Part shown: positions 1-11,972 of the stretch, one piece after another
Layout: every line of letters starts with the position of its first letter
Numbering within the stretch: the first letter of the stretch is position 1
Program-made: the position numbers and the translations under genes
Source of the DNA: Echinometra lucunter
Taxonomy: Eukaryota; Echinodermata; Echinoidea; Camarodonta; Echinometridae
Assembly: GCA_029962745.1 (NCBI GenBank)
Contig: CM057165.1
Span: 23,463,202 to 23,527,201, forward strand
DNA length: 64,000 nt
Reading direction: 5' to 3'
The notes under the pieces: model-generated
The model's input: only the letters and a program-made list of their open reading frames with translations
Told to the model about the DNA's origin: nothing
The model's database searches: none

Positions 1-48
1 TTTGTGCCTCCCCCCCCCTCCCCCCCCCCCCCCCTCCCCCCCCCCCCA
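1..48. repeat. Poly-C low-complexity tract
   Basis: Almost pure C with a few T. Long C or G homopolymers recur across the window and may be inaccurate in length. Confidence 0.9.
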
Positions 49-98
49 ATCATCCACAACCATCAATACAACCATCAATACAACCATAGTATACTCAC

Positions 99-236
99 CG
101 TGTAAGCCACCACATCATAGCCTTGTTCAATGAGCCAGACCAAGATACACGAGGTGTCTAGTCCTCCGCTGTAAGCCAAGACAACCTTCCCTTTCTTGCC
201 TCCGTTTCTTGCTCGTTTGCTTGGAGATTCAGCCAT
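99..236 (-). CDS. ASS1: Argininosuccinate synthase, first coding exon (partial gene)
   Basis: Argininosuccinate synthase joins citrulline and aspartate using ATP, in the cytosolic urea/arginine pathway. The exon encodes a basic leader ([17 protein letters not shown]) followed by [18 protein letters not shown] and EQGYDVVAY, the N-terminal PP-loop ATP-binding segment of the family; SGGLDTS is the nucleotide-binding signature. The leader is about a dozen residues longer than in human ASS1. I chose the ATG at 234-236; an in-frame ATG at 255-257 would add seven residues. The exon ends at a clear donor (GTGAGT, read on the minus strand at 93-98) after the AYT codons. The rest of the gene lies left of the window. 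Family assignment is firm; start choice is less so. Confidence 0.93.
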
Positions 237-834
237 GTTAAACTTAGAATGGACCACTACTTCAGATCAGACTCCGATACTGGAACAAGAACCTAGCAGA
301 GAATGAGAGCAATGACCAGCATCAGTTCTAGATCAAAGTGTTCTGTCTCGAACAGTCGTCGTTAGCCTCTTAATTATGTAGGGTCGACACTCCTTTTTTC
401 GGGGATTTTAGGGGGCTTGGTTAGAACTAGAATCTACTGTTTATACAAGTTAATTGTTGATTACTCGGTAATCCTAGCCTAGTTAGATTCGCTTACCTGC
501 ACGATGCCGTCTCTTAACTTGGCTTACTCGACGATATTTGCACACTCACACTGGGCTAGCTGACAACCTGCACCATAAAGTCGTCTGATGCAATGTGTGA
601 GATCGAGAGCTAGCTAGCTACTATCCCTACGTGTACGGCGGCATCGACTCAACTACTGTACGTCTCTGCTGCATGCAGCTGCATGCTGCGCTAGCGCGCT
701 GGCCTGGGCCATGAGTCTCGGCGGCGTGGCTGGCCGGCCGGCCGCCCCGGTGCGTGCACGTATCGACGAGCTATAGCTGCCCTAGAGCACTCGTGCGGAG
801 TGCTATGGCAAGCCACAGTGGAATTTTTTTTAAA

Positions 835-835
<1 letters not shown>
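237..835. other. ASS1 upstream flank, CpG-rich, possible promoter
   Basis: No coding signal. About 600-790 is rich in CG dinucleotides and in short palindromes (GCATGC, CTAGCTAG, GGCCGGCC), unlike the AT-rich surroundings. Its position just upstream of the ASS1 start fits a promoter or first untranslated exon. No TATA box or other core element could be assigned. Confidence 0.4.

Positions 836-838
<3 letters not shown>

Positions 839-872
<34 letters not shown>
839..872. repeat. (CT)n microsatellite
   Basis: About 17 uninterrupted CT dinucleotides. Confidence 0.97.
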
Positions 873-875
<3 letters not shown>

Positions 876-1496
876 CTTTAACGAGTATACCAGTATACCA
901 AATTAATTGAGAAGATTATGCTGAAAAAAAAATATGTATGCAACTGGGGCGGGCGCATGACTCGTGGTGGAGGGGGGGGGGGCACAGTGCCCCTATTTTT
1001 CAAAGCACCCCAAAAGTGCCCCTTTTTTTACCAATGAAATATGTTTTTTTCCAAACCTGTTCAGTGTCCCTATTTTCTTCTTATGAGGGCCCAGTTTCTT
1101 ATTTAGATAAGTGCCCTTTCGTCTTCTAGTATGTAAGTGTCTTTTTCTCTTCAGATACATGTAGGTCTTTATTAAATCCTACACCAGCCCCCTTCTACAC
1201 CAGATTCTTTTACACCCTTTTTACACCCCTTTTACAGCCTTTCACCTTTTTCCATAGCGCTCTCTATCCCTTCGGACAAGTGCGGCCTTTTCACTTCTAA
1301 TAAATGTCTTTATAGAAAAGTGATAAATGCCCCTTTTGACTGCCCTTCTTCGGTTATAATGGTCCAATTCCCCTGTTGCTGATTGCTCCCTTTCACCTCT
1401 TATAAGTTTATTAAGATTAAGAAAGTATAATTATGCAATGCCAACATTGAACTCATGTGCGTGTCCCTGCAACGATAATTTAACAAACTACACGTC

Positions 1497-1903
1497 ATTT
1501 TAGCACATATTCCGCCAGATGCTAACGCTCAGGAGGCGTCAAATATCGTATTTGAAACTGTTTGTACTTCTTCCCCTGATTCACCAAAGATTATCCTCGG
1601 AGATGTTAATCATTGTGAACAACTTTTAAGTGAAGTTTTATCTCCGTCTGTGAGATGTGTCACTGAACCCACCAGAGGAAATAAGGTTCTTGACCAATGT
1701 TACTGTTCCATTCCTAATTCTTACAAGTCCCTGATTCATCCTGCTATTGGTAACTCAGACCATAATGTTGTTCATCTGTTACCAAAATATCGGCAAAAAC
1801 TTAAAACTATGAAACCTGTCAAAAGAGATGTGAAAGTCTGGAACTCGTCTACCATTGATCGTCTGCAGTCCTGTTTTGAGGAAACAGACTGGGCTGTTTT
1901 CAG
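1497..1903 (+). pseudogene. LINE endonuclease fragment (CR1/L2/jockey-like)
   Basis: One open frame reads HIPPDANAQEAS, then IILGDVNHC, CVTEPTRGNKVLDQCY, IGNSDHNVVHLLPKYRQK and WNSSTIDRLQSCFEETDW. This is the C-terminal part of an AP-type endonuclease as carried by CR1/L2/jockey-type non-LTR elements, with the GDxN and SDH catalytic boxes, followed by the start of the linker before reverse transcriptase. It is truncated on both sides and breaks off near 1903, where the satellite array begins. It is a different lineage from the reverse transcriptase at 3385-5524. Confidence 0.75.
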
Positions 1904-1969
1904 GTTAGGCTTCGGGAGTAGCCTTGCAGAATTCATTCGCTTCTCCCCCCCCCCCCCCCCACCCATCCT

Positions 1970-3060
1970 GTGTCTCAATATTTTATACGCGCGCGCAGCG
2001 AGCAAGAAAAAATATACACTCTTTTTCATGTTGTTTCGTCATCAAAATACACTTTGACCAATAAGATATCTAAATCATAGCCTATTCGGTCACCTCGCTG
2101 GCGAGCGGGGAAAATATATATATACTCCTTATCATGGTAAAAGTGATAATTCTTCATCAAAATATTAATACGATGGGCTTATACGATATAAATTGTTTTT
2201 GTCACCTCGCTTGCCGAATTCCTTCGCTTCCCGAAACCATCCTGTATCTAAACATTATAAATATTATACGAGCGAGCGAAGCGAGCGAGGAAAAATATAC
2301 ACTCTTTTTCATGAGATTTCGTCAAACTACACTTAGGTTCGCAAGATATCCAAATCATATATATCCGGTCACCTCGCTTGCCGGATTCATTCACTTTCAA
2401 AAAACATCTTGTAGCTAAATATTATAGGAGCGAGCGAAGCGAGCGACGAAAAATATACATACTCCTTTTCATGGTTGAAGTGATTATTCTTCATCAAAAT
2501 ACACGATGGGCCGAAAGGTATCTAAATTACATATTTGGTCACCTCGCTTGCCTAACTCATTCGCTTTCAAAACCATCCTTTATCTAAACAGCATACGAGC
2601 GAGAGAAGCGAGCGAGGAAAAATGTACAACCTTTTTCATGATATTTCGTCAAAATACACTTAGGCCAGTAAGATATCTAAATCATATATTCGGTAACCTC
2701 GCTTGGCGAATTCTTTTGTTTTTCCTAACATTCCCGTATAGATCTGAATATTATACGAGCGAGCGAGGAAAACATACACTTTTTAATATGGTATTTCGTC
2801 ACCAAAATACACTTTGACCAGTAAGATATCTAAATCATAGCCTATTTGGTCACCTCGCTGGCAAGCGAGGAAAAATATATATACTCCTTATCATGGTAAA
2901 AGTGATAATTCTTCATCAAATATTAATACGATGGGCTTATACGATATAAAGAATTTTTGTCACCTCGCTTGCCGAATTCCTTCGCTTTCAAAAACCATCC
3001 TGTATCTAAATATACGAGAGAGCGAAGCGAGCGAGGAAAAATGTACAATCTTTTTCAAAA
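1970..3060 (+). repeat. GAGCGAAGCGAGC satellite array, ~160-bp units
   Basis: Units of about 160 bp repeat five to six times. Each has a core close to GAGCGAGCGAAGCGAGCGAG (cores near 2270, 2430, 2597, 2757 and 3015). The core is followed by GAAAAATATACAC, TTTTTCATG, CGTCAAAATACAC, AAGATATCTAAATCATA and GGTCACCTCGCTTGCCGAATTC. The stretch 2041-2270 recurs at 2806-3030, a higher-order repeat of about 765 bp. Short peptides with SERSER or ASEAS are by-products of the core. Related arrays lie at 7235, 18560, 24830, 26620, 28425 and 45930. Confidence 0.85.
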
Positions 3061-3384
3061 TAAATTTTTTTCTCTCCCCTTTTTTTTTTCATTTTTCCCG
3101 ACGGCAGCGCAGATTTACCGACAATATCCTGAGCAGTGGGGGGGGGGGGCACCCCCCCCCCTCCCGCAGCGACGGCCCTGAATTCAACCCCCTTTTTTTC
3201 TCCTATTGATTGCATGTGTACCTTATTGCGAATTATGACCAACAACTTAGGAGATGAGATACTACTAATCTTTTGCCATATCACTACTAACTTCATTTTC
3301 ACCAAGAAAAGCTGCTCGCGGGCTTTGATGCGAAGCCGACGCCAAAACTTCGAAAGTGACAGGCGCAAATAATCTAAGAGATTG
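3061..3384. other. Unassigned repeat-derived sequence between satellite and LINE
   Basis: Contains facing G and C runs at 3137-3163 and a GCGACGGCCCTG end at about 3180 that resembles the right terminus of the CAG...CTG elements found elsewhere. No coding signal. Confidence 0.4.
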
Positions 3385-5524
3385 AAGAGCGCCATCATAA
3401 AAAGGGTATTAAATGAAATTATTAGCGTAGATCAAGTTGGTTATTTAAAAGGGAGATATATAGGTGAGGCAATTAGATTGATAGACGATATGATTTTTCA
3501 TACTAATCATAACAATTTACAGGCATTTTTGCTGGCAATAGACTTCGAAAAGGCCTTCGACTCGGTTTCACATATTTTTTTGCAAACTGTTTTAAGATCA
3601 TTTGGTTTTGGTTCATCATTCTGTAAGTGGGTTAGAACCCTTTATAATAATGCGCAAAGTTGTGTATTTAATGGAAATAGGTCTACAGGATATTTTAGTA
3701 TTAGCAGAGGCGTAAGGCAGGGGGATCCCCTCTCCCCATATCTCTTTATATTATGTATTGAAACTCTTGCAAATTCAATCCGTCATGATGAAGAAATTCA
3801 TGGAATAAATTTTGGAGATACTACGGTCAAACAAATTTTATATGCAGATGACATGACACTATTTATTAAAGATAAGAAATCGATGGAAAAGCTCGATATT
3901 TTATTTCAACAGTTTTCTAGTATTTCAGGACTAAAAATGAATAGAGAAAAAACTTTCATTTTATTGCTGGGACCTCATAATAGTTCACATGTTGTAACTC
4001 CTTTTGGAAAAATAGTTCAGATGATGAAAGTTTTAGGTATATATTTTTCATTAGACACCGAAAGGCAGCAACAACTGAACTACAAAGAGATTCTAAGTAA
4101 AATTAAAAGGTTACTCTGTTGGTGGAAACAAAGGGATTTGACGATAATGGGGAAAATTCAGCTTATGAAGACATTTATTTTATCAAAGTTATTGTACGTT
4201 TCTTCACTTATGCCAGTACCGCAGTGGGTTTATGAAGACATCAATAATAACATTTCTGATTTTTTATGGAATGGGAAGGATAAGGTTAAAAGAGAGATAT
4301 TGCATTTGGACTACAATAGTGGGGGGCTGAAACTAACGGACTTTCGATTATTCATCCGCTCACAGAGAATCACTTGGTTAAAAAGACTTATTTTGGGAGA
4401 ATCAAGTATGGGTTGGAAACGATACTTCAGGCACCAAACAAGGATAGTTGGCGGCCTACTTATATTTTTTTCCAATACTGCACTGAACGTGCTTAATCTC
4501 AATATTCCAACCTTTTATCAAAATATGGTGGAGTCATGGCTTTGTACTAAAGAATTTATATTGGAAAAAGAACATAACAGAAGAAATGAAATTATATTTA
4601 ACAATAAATTCATTCGTGTCGATGGAAAAACGGTCTTTTTAGAAAGCATTTTCCTTAAAAATATTTACAAAATACATCATATTGTAGATACAGAAGGGAA
4701 TTTGAAGTCGTTCAATGATTTTAAAAGAATGGGATTAGATAATTCGGAAATTGAATTATTAAAAAAATTGTTTCATTTAATTCCTACCACGTGGAAACCC
4801 TTTTTAAATAAAAATGACTATCCTGATGAAGACAAGGATTTAACTTTAGAATTTTTTCTCAATGAAAGGAAATTGTCATTGTGTGATATTACTTCCAAGC
4901 GAATATACAACTTTCTATTAAATACAAGCAAGAACAGAAAAGTCAAGTGCCGCACGCAATCTTGTAGACAGATATAATGTTTCAGGAAAAGAAATACAGT
5001 ATATATTCTTGACATCTAGGAGGTCCACCTTGAACAACAGGTTAAGGGAGTTTCAGTTTAAATTACTTTATAACCTAGTTTACACCAATCAACACCTGTT
5101 TACCTTTAAAATCTCAGTCGATAATGCTTGTTCATCTTGTAAAAAAGAAGAGGAAACATATGAGCATTTATTTTTCGTATGTGAAAACGTAAGGCATCTT
5201 TGGAGAGATTGTGGTAATTTGTTTGATGACAAAGAAATAAAAAACATTAATTGGAAAGGAGTTCATGTTGGGATACAAACGTCTAATAAAGATAAAGATC
5301 TACTGTCAAACCATCTAATAATTTTAATTAAGTATATGATATTTACTTACAGTAAAAAGAATGGAATGCCCCCAACGTCACAAGACATTATTAAACGAGT
5401 AAAAGAAAGTGAACATGAAGAAAGAAAAATAGCTGAGCAAAAGGGTACATTACAAAAACATTATAAGAAATGGGAGAGAATGGAGTCATTGGCCACTCTA
5501 GCTGGAGGAGTAACACAAATCTGA
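3385..5524 (+). pseudogene. LINE reverse transcriptase, L1/Tx1-like, 5'-truncated and frameshifted
   Basis: A 531-codon frame begins inside the reverse transcriptase domain with DQVGYLKGRYIGEAIR. It contains block A (LLAIDFEKAFDSV), the RQGDPLSPYLFI block, the catalytic box ILYADDMTLF (YADD near residues 154-157), SGLKMNREKT, and a thumb/C-terminal region with LWNGKDKVKRE and GGLKLTDFRLFIRS. The upstream part of the domain and the endonuclease are missing. The frame slips near 4955 and continues in another frame to 5524, which carries a C-x2-C-x8-H-x4-C zinc-binding tail typical of these LINEs. One short slip and a stop make it non-functional as written. Low-identity L1/Tx1-like assignment from motif style. 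Confidence 0.9.
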
Positions 5525-6115
5525 TTAATTTAGGCTTCCGGGGGGGGGGGGGGGGTCATGGGGGGAGGGGGACTCGGGTTTGGGGAACACCCAACGCAGG
5601 GGTGTTTTCTTAATAAAAGATTGCCTCAGAACTTCATTGTGGTCATTTATTAATAGTTGGAAACTCATTTTGTTTTTGTTTATTTTGTTTATGGCTTCTT
5701 TTTTTTTGGGGGGGGGGGGTGAAATTATGTATGTGAAACTTATATAAAGGAAACTTATATTTTAAGGGAAATAAACTTACAAAGTTTGAAAAATGAAAAG
5801 CTGTAATAAGACTGTGGCAAATGATAATTATTAGTCATATCATGAAACATGATAAATATTTCTGTTGTCAAAATATATTATACTTTATCATAAGTAGATT
5901 TCCATTTTGTTGGTTGGTATATGTATACGTATATGTACAAAATGTATGATACGCTGCTGACATTCTATTTACCAATGGAAATGTATGATTATTTTCCTTG
6001 AATTTTGTATTATTTTACTCAATATATGTTTTGAAAAATATGTTTCCAATTTATGTACAATATGTATGGAAAATGAAGTTTTGAGGAATAAAAATCATTG
6101 AATACAAAAAAAAAT
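5525..6115 (+). mobile_element. 3' UTR and poly-A end of the LINE
   Basis: Non-coding AT-rich tail after the reverse transcriptase stop. It ends with a GGAATAAAAATCATTG phrase and an A-run at about 6105-6113, the expected 3' terminus of a target-primed insertion. It contains two long G runs (5539-5557 and 5708-5720). Confidence 0.7.
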
Positions 6116-7094
6116 ACCAAGAACCAACCAACCAGCCAACCTCGCTTGCGTGTTTAATGAAAAAAAAAAAAATACTTATTCTTGCCCCCCCCCCGAAAAA
6201 TTTCTGCATACGGCACTGTGCATGTCCCTTTTTACGTCTGATTAGCTCCCTGTGCTTTCTTGTACCATTCCCCTTCATTTAATTGTCACTTTTCACATCT
6301 GGTAAGTGACTTAAATATTCTCCAAAATAGCCATTGGTCTAAAAAAATCAGAGAAGTTTCCTATTAAAATAGTTTCCTATGATAACAGATTACAGTGTGA
6401 CGCAGTGGATCAGGAGGCAAAAGCTAGGGGCACAACGCCTAAAACTTTTATAAAAACAATCACCTACCCCTATATTGAAGCAATTAGGATATTTTCTCCT
6501 TAAAAAAAAATCTCGCTCCCACTTACATATCTCAGGCATGGCATATCAGTGTGTTGTAACCATAAAATCTTATCTGTTCTCCTATTCATGTCGAGATCGT
6601 GCTTAAAATTAAAACCCCTTTTCAGCTTGACCTTTTTCTCTGACAACATCGGTCGTAATGAGGCCTCAAAATACATTATTAGACAAAGTTGTAGCTTAGT
6701 CGAGGAAAGTAACATTGATAGGGAAGAGCCCTAAAATAAATTTTCGACATCTTTATCATCAAATCAATGTAAAGAAAGTGCCCCCCTTAAAAAAAAAAAA
6801 AAGGTGTCCCTTTTCGCTGGTGCTCCAACTTTGAAAGACACTCCGCCGCCCCTGGTATGCAACAGATATATTCAGTTACACATGGTACGCACTATTACAT
6901 ATATACTTGAAGAAGGGATGGAATAAATGAGCAGTAATTTCCTTCTAAAATTTGAAAAAGGAGTGTTATCAATATTATTGATGGCTTATACTGAAACTGA
7001 CAGGAGAATCACATTTGGATTAGAGAAAGCACAATGCACGTACCGCGTGATGCATTTGGAATCTGATGCATGTGCACGTGATGCATGTGGAATC

Positions 7095-7224
7095 TGAATC
7101 AAATCAAATCGAATCGAATCGAATCGAATCGAATCGAATCGAATCGAATCGAATCGAATCAAATCAAATCAAATCAAATCAAATCAAATCAAATCAAATC
7201 AAATCAAATCAAATCAAATCAAAA
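7095..7224 (+). repeat. (GAATC)n / (AAATC)n block microsatellite
   Basis: Pentamers in pure blocks: two AAATC, about ten GAATC, then about twelve AAATC. Open in several frames (ESNRI and NQIKS peptides), but only as a repeat artefact. Confidence 0.97.
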
Positions 7225-7234
7225 CAAAAGAGAG

Positions 7235-7829
7235 TATTTTACCTCGCTCGCTTCTCTCGCTTGTAATATTCAGAAGCAAGGTGATATCAGACAGCAAACA
7301 ATATTATTGGACCAAAGAGATGCCAACATAGAGTCATATTTGGCAGCGAGGTGACCAAATATCACTTACACTAATGCTAAGGTTATACGTAGTATTATTA
7401 TACCATGCACCCATGTAGGCCTATACAGGGGAACTTGCTCCCTAACTCATGAGTGAGCTTCAGGGGAGCAAATGCGGTGATGACAAAATAACACTCTTTT
7501 ATAATGAGTAGGGGTAGTTTTTGGCTCGCTCGCTTCGCAATCTCGCAAAATTAAAAAAAGGGTTGCTTCATAATCTAGCAAGAAGCATCATTTCCTCGAA
7601 ATTGAAATAAATGAATAACTAAACATTCAATAAAGTAGATCTACATCTACAATATTGGTTTGAAAATAATTCCTCGTTTGTGTGTGTGTGTGTGTGTGTG
7701 GGGGGGGGGTTAGACTTAGAATGCTTAGAATGCAGCATAACTGTCAGCAAACTTGGCGTCGCCATCGAAAAATTTGTCGGCAAAATTTACGTCTTACACC
7801 CCCTTCAAAATGTTCTAGCTACGCCCCTG
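7235..7829. mobile_element. Degenerate satellite-bearing CAG...CTG element, right end at 7829
   Basis: CTCGCTCGCTTCTCTCGCTTG at 7243 and a similar motif at 7514 belong to the GAGCGAAGCGAGC family in reverse orientation. The stretch closes with CTAGCTACGCCCCTG at 7829, an inverted CAGGGGCGTAG terminus. The left end was not found, so the extent is approximate. A (TG)n/G tract lies at 7678-7709. Confidence 0.5.
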
Positions 7830-10800
7830 TAGTTACAGTTATGATATGATACTTGTATCCTCCAAAATTGATTCCCCCCATTTATTTCTACAGGATCTAT
7901 CATGTCCACAGGCCTAAGGATCTATCATGTCTATAGGCCTGATCTTTGCGATTTGGGTAACTTTTAATCATTCGGAAAGCATATCGGCGCATTTATTTGT
8001 CTTTATAATATATGATTTGAGCTTGATATTCTGACTCACATTATTATCATCACAATTAAAGAATATACCAAGTAGCTAAAAAAAGTCATGACAAAAGTCA
8101 AACATAATAATAAACTGTGATAATTAATTCTCACTATATCTGATTTGCTGTAATATGTACTGATATATATATATATGTGTAGAGTTCTGAACTTCCTTCA
8201 AAACAGAGCCCCCCCCCCGCTTATAATAGAAACATAATATACTAAATCACAATTCTGCCTTAAGCTTAAGGTCATGGGCGGACGTTCGGGGGCGGGGGGG
8301 GACATCACCTTCAAGTTTTTATAAATTTAGATATAAAAAAATGACACCCGGAAAAGCTGTGAACTCCCTTTATTTCTTGCTTGCTTAAGGGCATCAACAA
8401 GTTGTATCATCAGTAATCATTGGTGCATAGAGTGGCGGCAACAAGAGCATGTACCCCAAACGGCAAGGGGCAGGGCCTTTGACTAGTGTTTGCTGAAAGT
8501 GATAGTTATTAGCCCCTCATGTTTTTTTTTTTGGGGGGGGGGGGGGCGGGGAACATTTTTTTCCAGTTATGGATTCCTAGTTCAGCATTCAAGTATACGC
8601 TTTCTTTCTTTCACTTTCTTTCACTTCAATCCATTCGTTTCCTCATAAGATTCCAAGCCTATTCCATAATTTTGAAACCAAAACTACAGTCAATTCGACT
8701 AGAATTCAAGTTCCCTTATATGAAATGATAAATTCGAACAAACAGCAATATCTCACGACTTTGAATATTTTCCTATTCACTTTTGATGGATTCTCGTAAG
8801 TGCCACTCGTAATTAAGAGTTTGTTAATATTTGAATGCATGCTTTTCACATTTGAATATTTTCATAGTGTAGAAAATTATAATTAGTGGGCTGATAGCTT
8901 GACTTCAACTTATCATTGTCATTCAGGAGCTGTTTGGTTTTACTCCCTCACATTGATTTTTAGAATACTTGAGCACACACAAAAAGAATATAGCATTTAA
9001 AAATATTGAATATTACAGCTTTATAAAACGCGTTTGATTTCTTAACGTTTTTTCTTCAGCTTTGAGCATCCTAATCCAAAGAAAAGTATATCAAAGTAAA
9101 TTCATACAATCGATGATACATGCAGCTTTTAAACCGTTTGAACAATCTTTCAAGTATTGCTTTTAGTACCAAACCCTTCATTTTTGTTATGTTAAATTAT
9201 TACATTATAATAAGGAATTTCTAGAGATAACATGGTAAAAGCGATAATGTTCTAAGTCGCACGATTCTGATCGCATTGTAGAGGGCAATGATCATGACAT
9301 TACATAATTACGTAATTTTGATCTGAACAAATGCTAGATGAGAAACAGTAATACCGATAACGAACTTTTTATCTACGAATATTTCATAACATATTGAAAT
9401 CTTAATGTTTACATGGTTCATAAGGTACAGAGATGACATATCAGTCGTTGTCAAGACGTTTCATGCGACTGTGTCCAACATCCGTTCGTAGCTTCAATAG
9501 GGACTTTTTTCTTTGTGCTACAGACACTGAGACCATGAAGCTACTAAAAATTGACTTTCATCGTTAATTTGTTAATGAATTCAAGCACGTAACTTTGTGA
9601 AAGCCATCTCAGTAACATTCTGTACGTGCTTCTCCACTTTGATCTCGTGATGGTCACCGCCTATTAGCCAGGAGAAAAGCAAGGCAGTGATTTGACATTG
9701 TGTACATGCGCAGAAGATAATACATCGCTTAGATCATGAACACTCGATGAGCAGTTCTGATTTATAATCGAAAACGGCTGTTCCATGAGTTTTATTTTGA
9801 AAAATGTGTTGATATTACAAGGAAGAGGTTATATTTTGATTGATTGTTTGTGATTTAAACTTCCGCTTTCCCCATTTTCCTCATAATATTCCAGAGTTAC
9901 GCACGGGGCGTATAAAGATTGGCCTTCTAATTGTTTTATAAGATCATAGGGCGTGTGAAAGTGTGAGGATTAGTCAAAAATAAATTCATATCACAAAACA
10001 CCGTCAGACTATCAACTTTGCTGCTTCTCATCACCTGTGTTTTGATTCAAAGACATTATTCTGAAAAATCACACCAGCTAGACAAAACCCAAGTGAGGGA
10101 AACTGCACCTTTATCAATGAGCGAACATGCTCACACAACCATTATTGTCCAAACACCTGAATCTTCTCATTAAAATGCACATAATTAGAAGGCGGTGTCA
10201 GTTATACTAGATTAGAGGAAGGCTCACGGTTAACATTCCGTAGGTCCATGGTGGAATATAACTCAACTTTATGGAAAATCACTTCTCGAAGTTCTCGTTA
10301 GCACATTGGACTTTATCTCCCATCTTTTTTTCCTTAAGTCTTGACATTTTTTGTCGTTGCTTGTTTTGCTCATTGTACAGTGTATTGTAAATAACACAAT
10401 AAAACTTAATGTCATTCAATTTATAATTATTTTGGTTACCTGGGGCCATAGTTTCTTGAAACCTTCACAAATAAGTCTACCATCTTGACTTGCCCGTTAA
10501 GTGTTTCACGAAGCCGTCTTTACCAAGACAAGTTGCCAGCAGTTGCCAGACACGTGCAACGCCATCACATTATGGCTGGCCAAAAGGGACACTACTCAGA
10601 TTAAAAAGAATAATTAAGTCTATCTTCTCTGCAGGTCCCTAATATCAATCGTTTATACTCGTGTATATAATGAATATTATATTTCATATTTTTTGTATAT
10701 AAAAAGATCTGGAAAAGAGGTTTCCTAAAGGGGTTTCTTCCGTAATTGGAACTTCACACAAAAGAACGTAATTCTGCCACGGCAGGCAAGGCACACTCAA

Positions 10801-10985
10801 AGGCATAGTCTGTAGTTTTCAGACCCATATTCCTTTGAAGATAAATCGCATCTTAGATTGTTAAGTTGATCTTTCTAAATTAAACTGGAATAGGATGTGC
10901 ACTGAAAGCAGGTGAGTAGGCAAACCGTCATACATACTGCAAACTGTCCTGGAGATGTTCAGTTTTACATGTAGATTAAGTTTCG
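7830..10985. other. Non-coding stretch, nothing recognised
   Basis: AT-rich unique-looking sequence with isolated G runs (8208-8218, 8290-8300, 8533-8546). No frame with coding character, no convincing TIR pair and no RNA gene seen. Confidence 0.6.
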
Positions 10986-10989
10986 GCTG

Positions 10990-11475
10990 GGTTCCTCAGC
11001 ACATTTGCCACATAGGTGTATTGCCACTTGGTCTAATCTCACTTTGTCTAATGCTCGTTGGTCTCATCCCACATAATTCAATTTCATCTACAACCAGTCC
11101 GTCTAATAACCATTAGGTCTAAATGCCACGTAGCTCATTTACCATTTCGTCTCATTTCCAGTTAGGCTGTGCCCATTTCGTCTATAGTACCCACTTGGTC
11201 CAACACCACTTAGTCTATCTGATTAAATGAACTGGTAATGGACCAAATGGTCATTAGACGAAATGAGGAAAACTAAGTAGACGAAGTGGCAATTAGACCA
11301 TTTGATCATTGGACGAAATGATAATTAGCCCAAGTGTGTATAAGACCAAGTGATGACTGGACCAAACGGCAATTAGACCAGACTGATATAAGACCAATGG
11401 GTTTAGCCATAGTGGTGTCAGACGATCTCGGAATTGGATCAACTGGTATTAGACCAATTGGCTATAAACCGCCAT
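10990..11475. repeat. Foldback array of GGTCTAAT / ATTAGACC motifs
   Basis: Left half (to about 11225) carries many phrases like TTGGTCTAAT, TCGTCTAATG and CACTTGGTC. The right half carries the complement: ATTAGACC, GACGAAATG, AAGACCAA. The two halves meet near 11225-11240, giving an imperfect inverted repeat made of ~20-bp degenerate units. Confidence 0.8.
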
Positions 11476-11493
11476 ATAAGTGCCCAAGTTCAT

Positions 11494-11774
11494 TCACACA
11501 CTAGAAACACGTTCAGTAATAACAGGATTGGGCGAAGAATGAGGTAAATTTTCTGTGCAGTTTGTGAGTTTTTGACAATGTTCCGGATTCGTTCGATTTT
11601 GCTGGATCTTGACATACTTTTTGCCAACACATTTTGTGAATAAAAAGAAACGTTCCCTGGTGGAGACCCTTTGCTGGACGACTGTGAGACCCAAAAAGAT
11701 TGTGGACACGATGAATATTCCCATAGTTGCGTAGAAGGCTGCATCGTATGACCCAGTTTTGTCTACACTCTCGC
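11494..11774 (-). CDS. SLC16-type transporter A, last coding exon
   Basis: Exon opens after a CTTGCAG acceptor and encodes GESVDKTGSYDAAFYATMG, then a hydrophobic helix (IFIVSTIFLGLTVV), the last membrane helix pair region of SLC16/monocarboxylate-transporter-like MFS proteins. A 60-residue polar cytoplasmic tail follows, ending at the stop 11494-11496. It joins in phase (G|GC) to the exon at 12340-12483. A cytoplasmic C-terminus matches the family. Confidence 0.85.
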
Positions 11775-11859
11775 CTGCAAGATAGTGAAACAATAAGAAC
11801 AAAATCTCATTTCAGAGGAGAGGGATCAAGTTCAAAGAAAGATTTGACAAACATATTTA

Positions 11860-11911
11860 CAGGCGGCACACACAAAAATGTGTATTTTAAAAAAAATTTA
11901 TTAATTTTTTA

Positions 11912-11972
<61 letters not shown>

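Larger units (their letters stand above)
936..6862. mobile_element. Composite hAT-like TIR element with exact 8-bp TSD
   Basis: The 8-mer GTATGCAA lies at 936-943 and again at 6855-6862. Between them the element starts CTGGGGCGGGCGC (944) and ends GCCGCCCCTG (6854), a degenerate CAG...CTG inverted terminus. An 8-bp TSD with such ends is typical of hAT transposons. Both arms are made of GTGCCCCTTTT-like phrases and match the uninterrupted relative at 17930-19139: 960-1400 resembles 17950-18330, and 6270-6854 resembles 18300-19139. The interior from about 1430 to 6210 is later insertions. No transposase is seen, so it is non-autonomous. Confidence 0.8.

Noticed and set aside
1650..2817. SERSER/ASEAS-containing frames as a protein family
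   Set aside because: The peptide is the satellite core read in different frames; frames end at random and vary between units.
1456..6227. TGCGTGTC/TGCATGTC as TSD of an inner element ending CTGCATACGGCACTG
   Set aside because: Seven of eight bases agree but the supposed left end does not match the right end inverted; may be coincidence.
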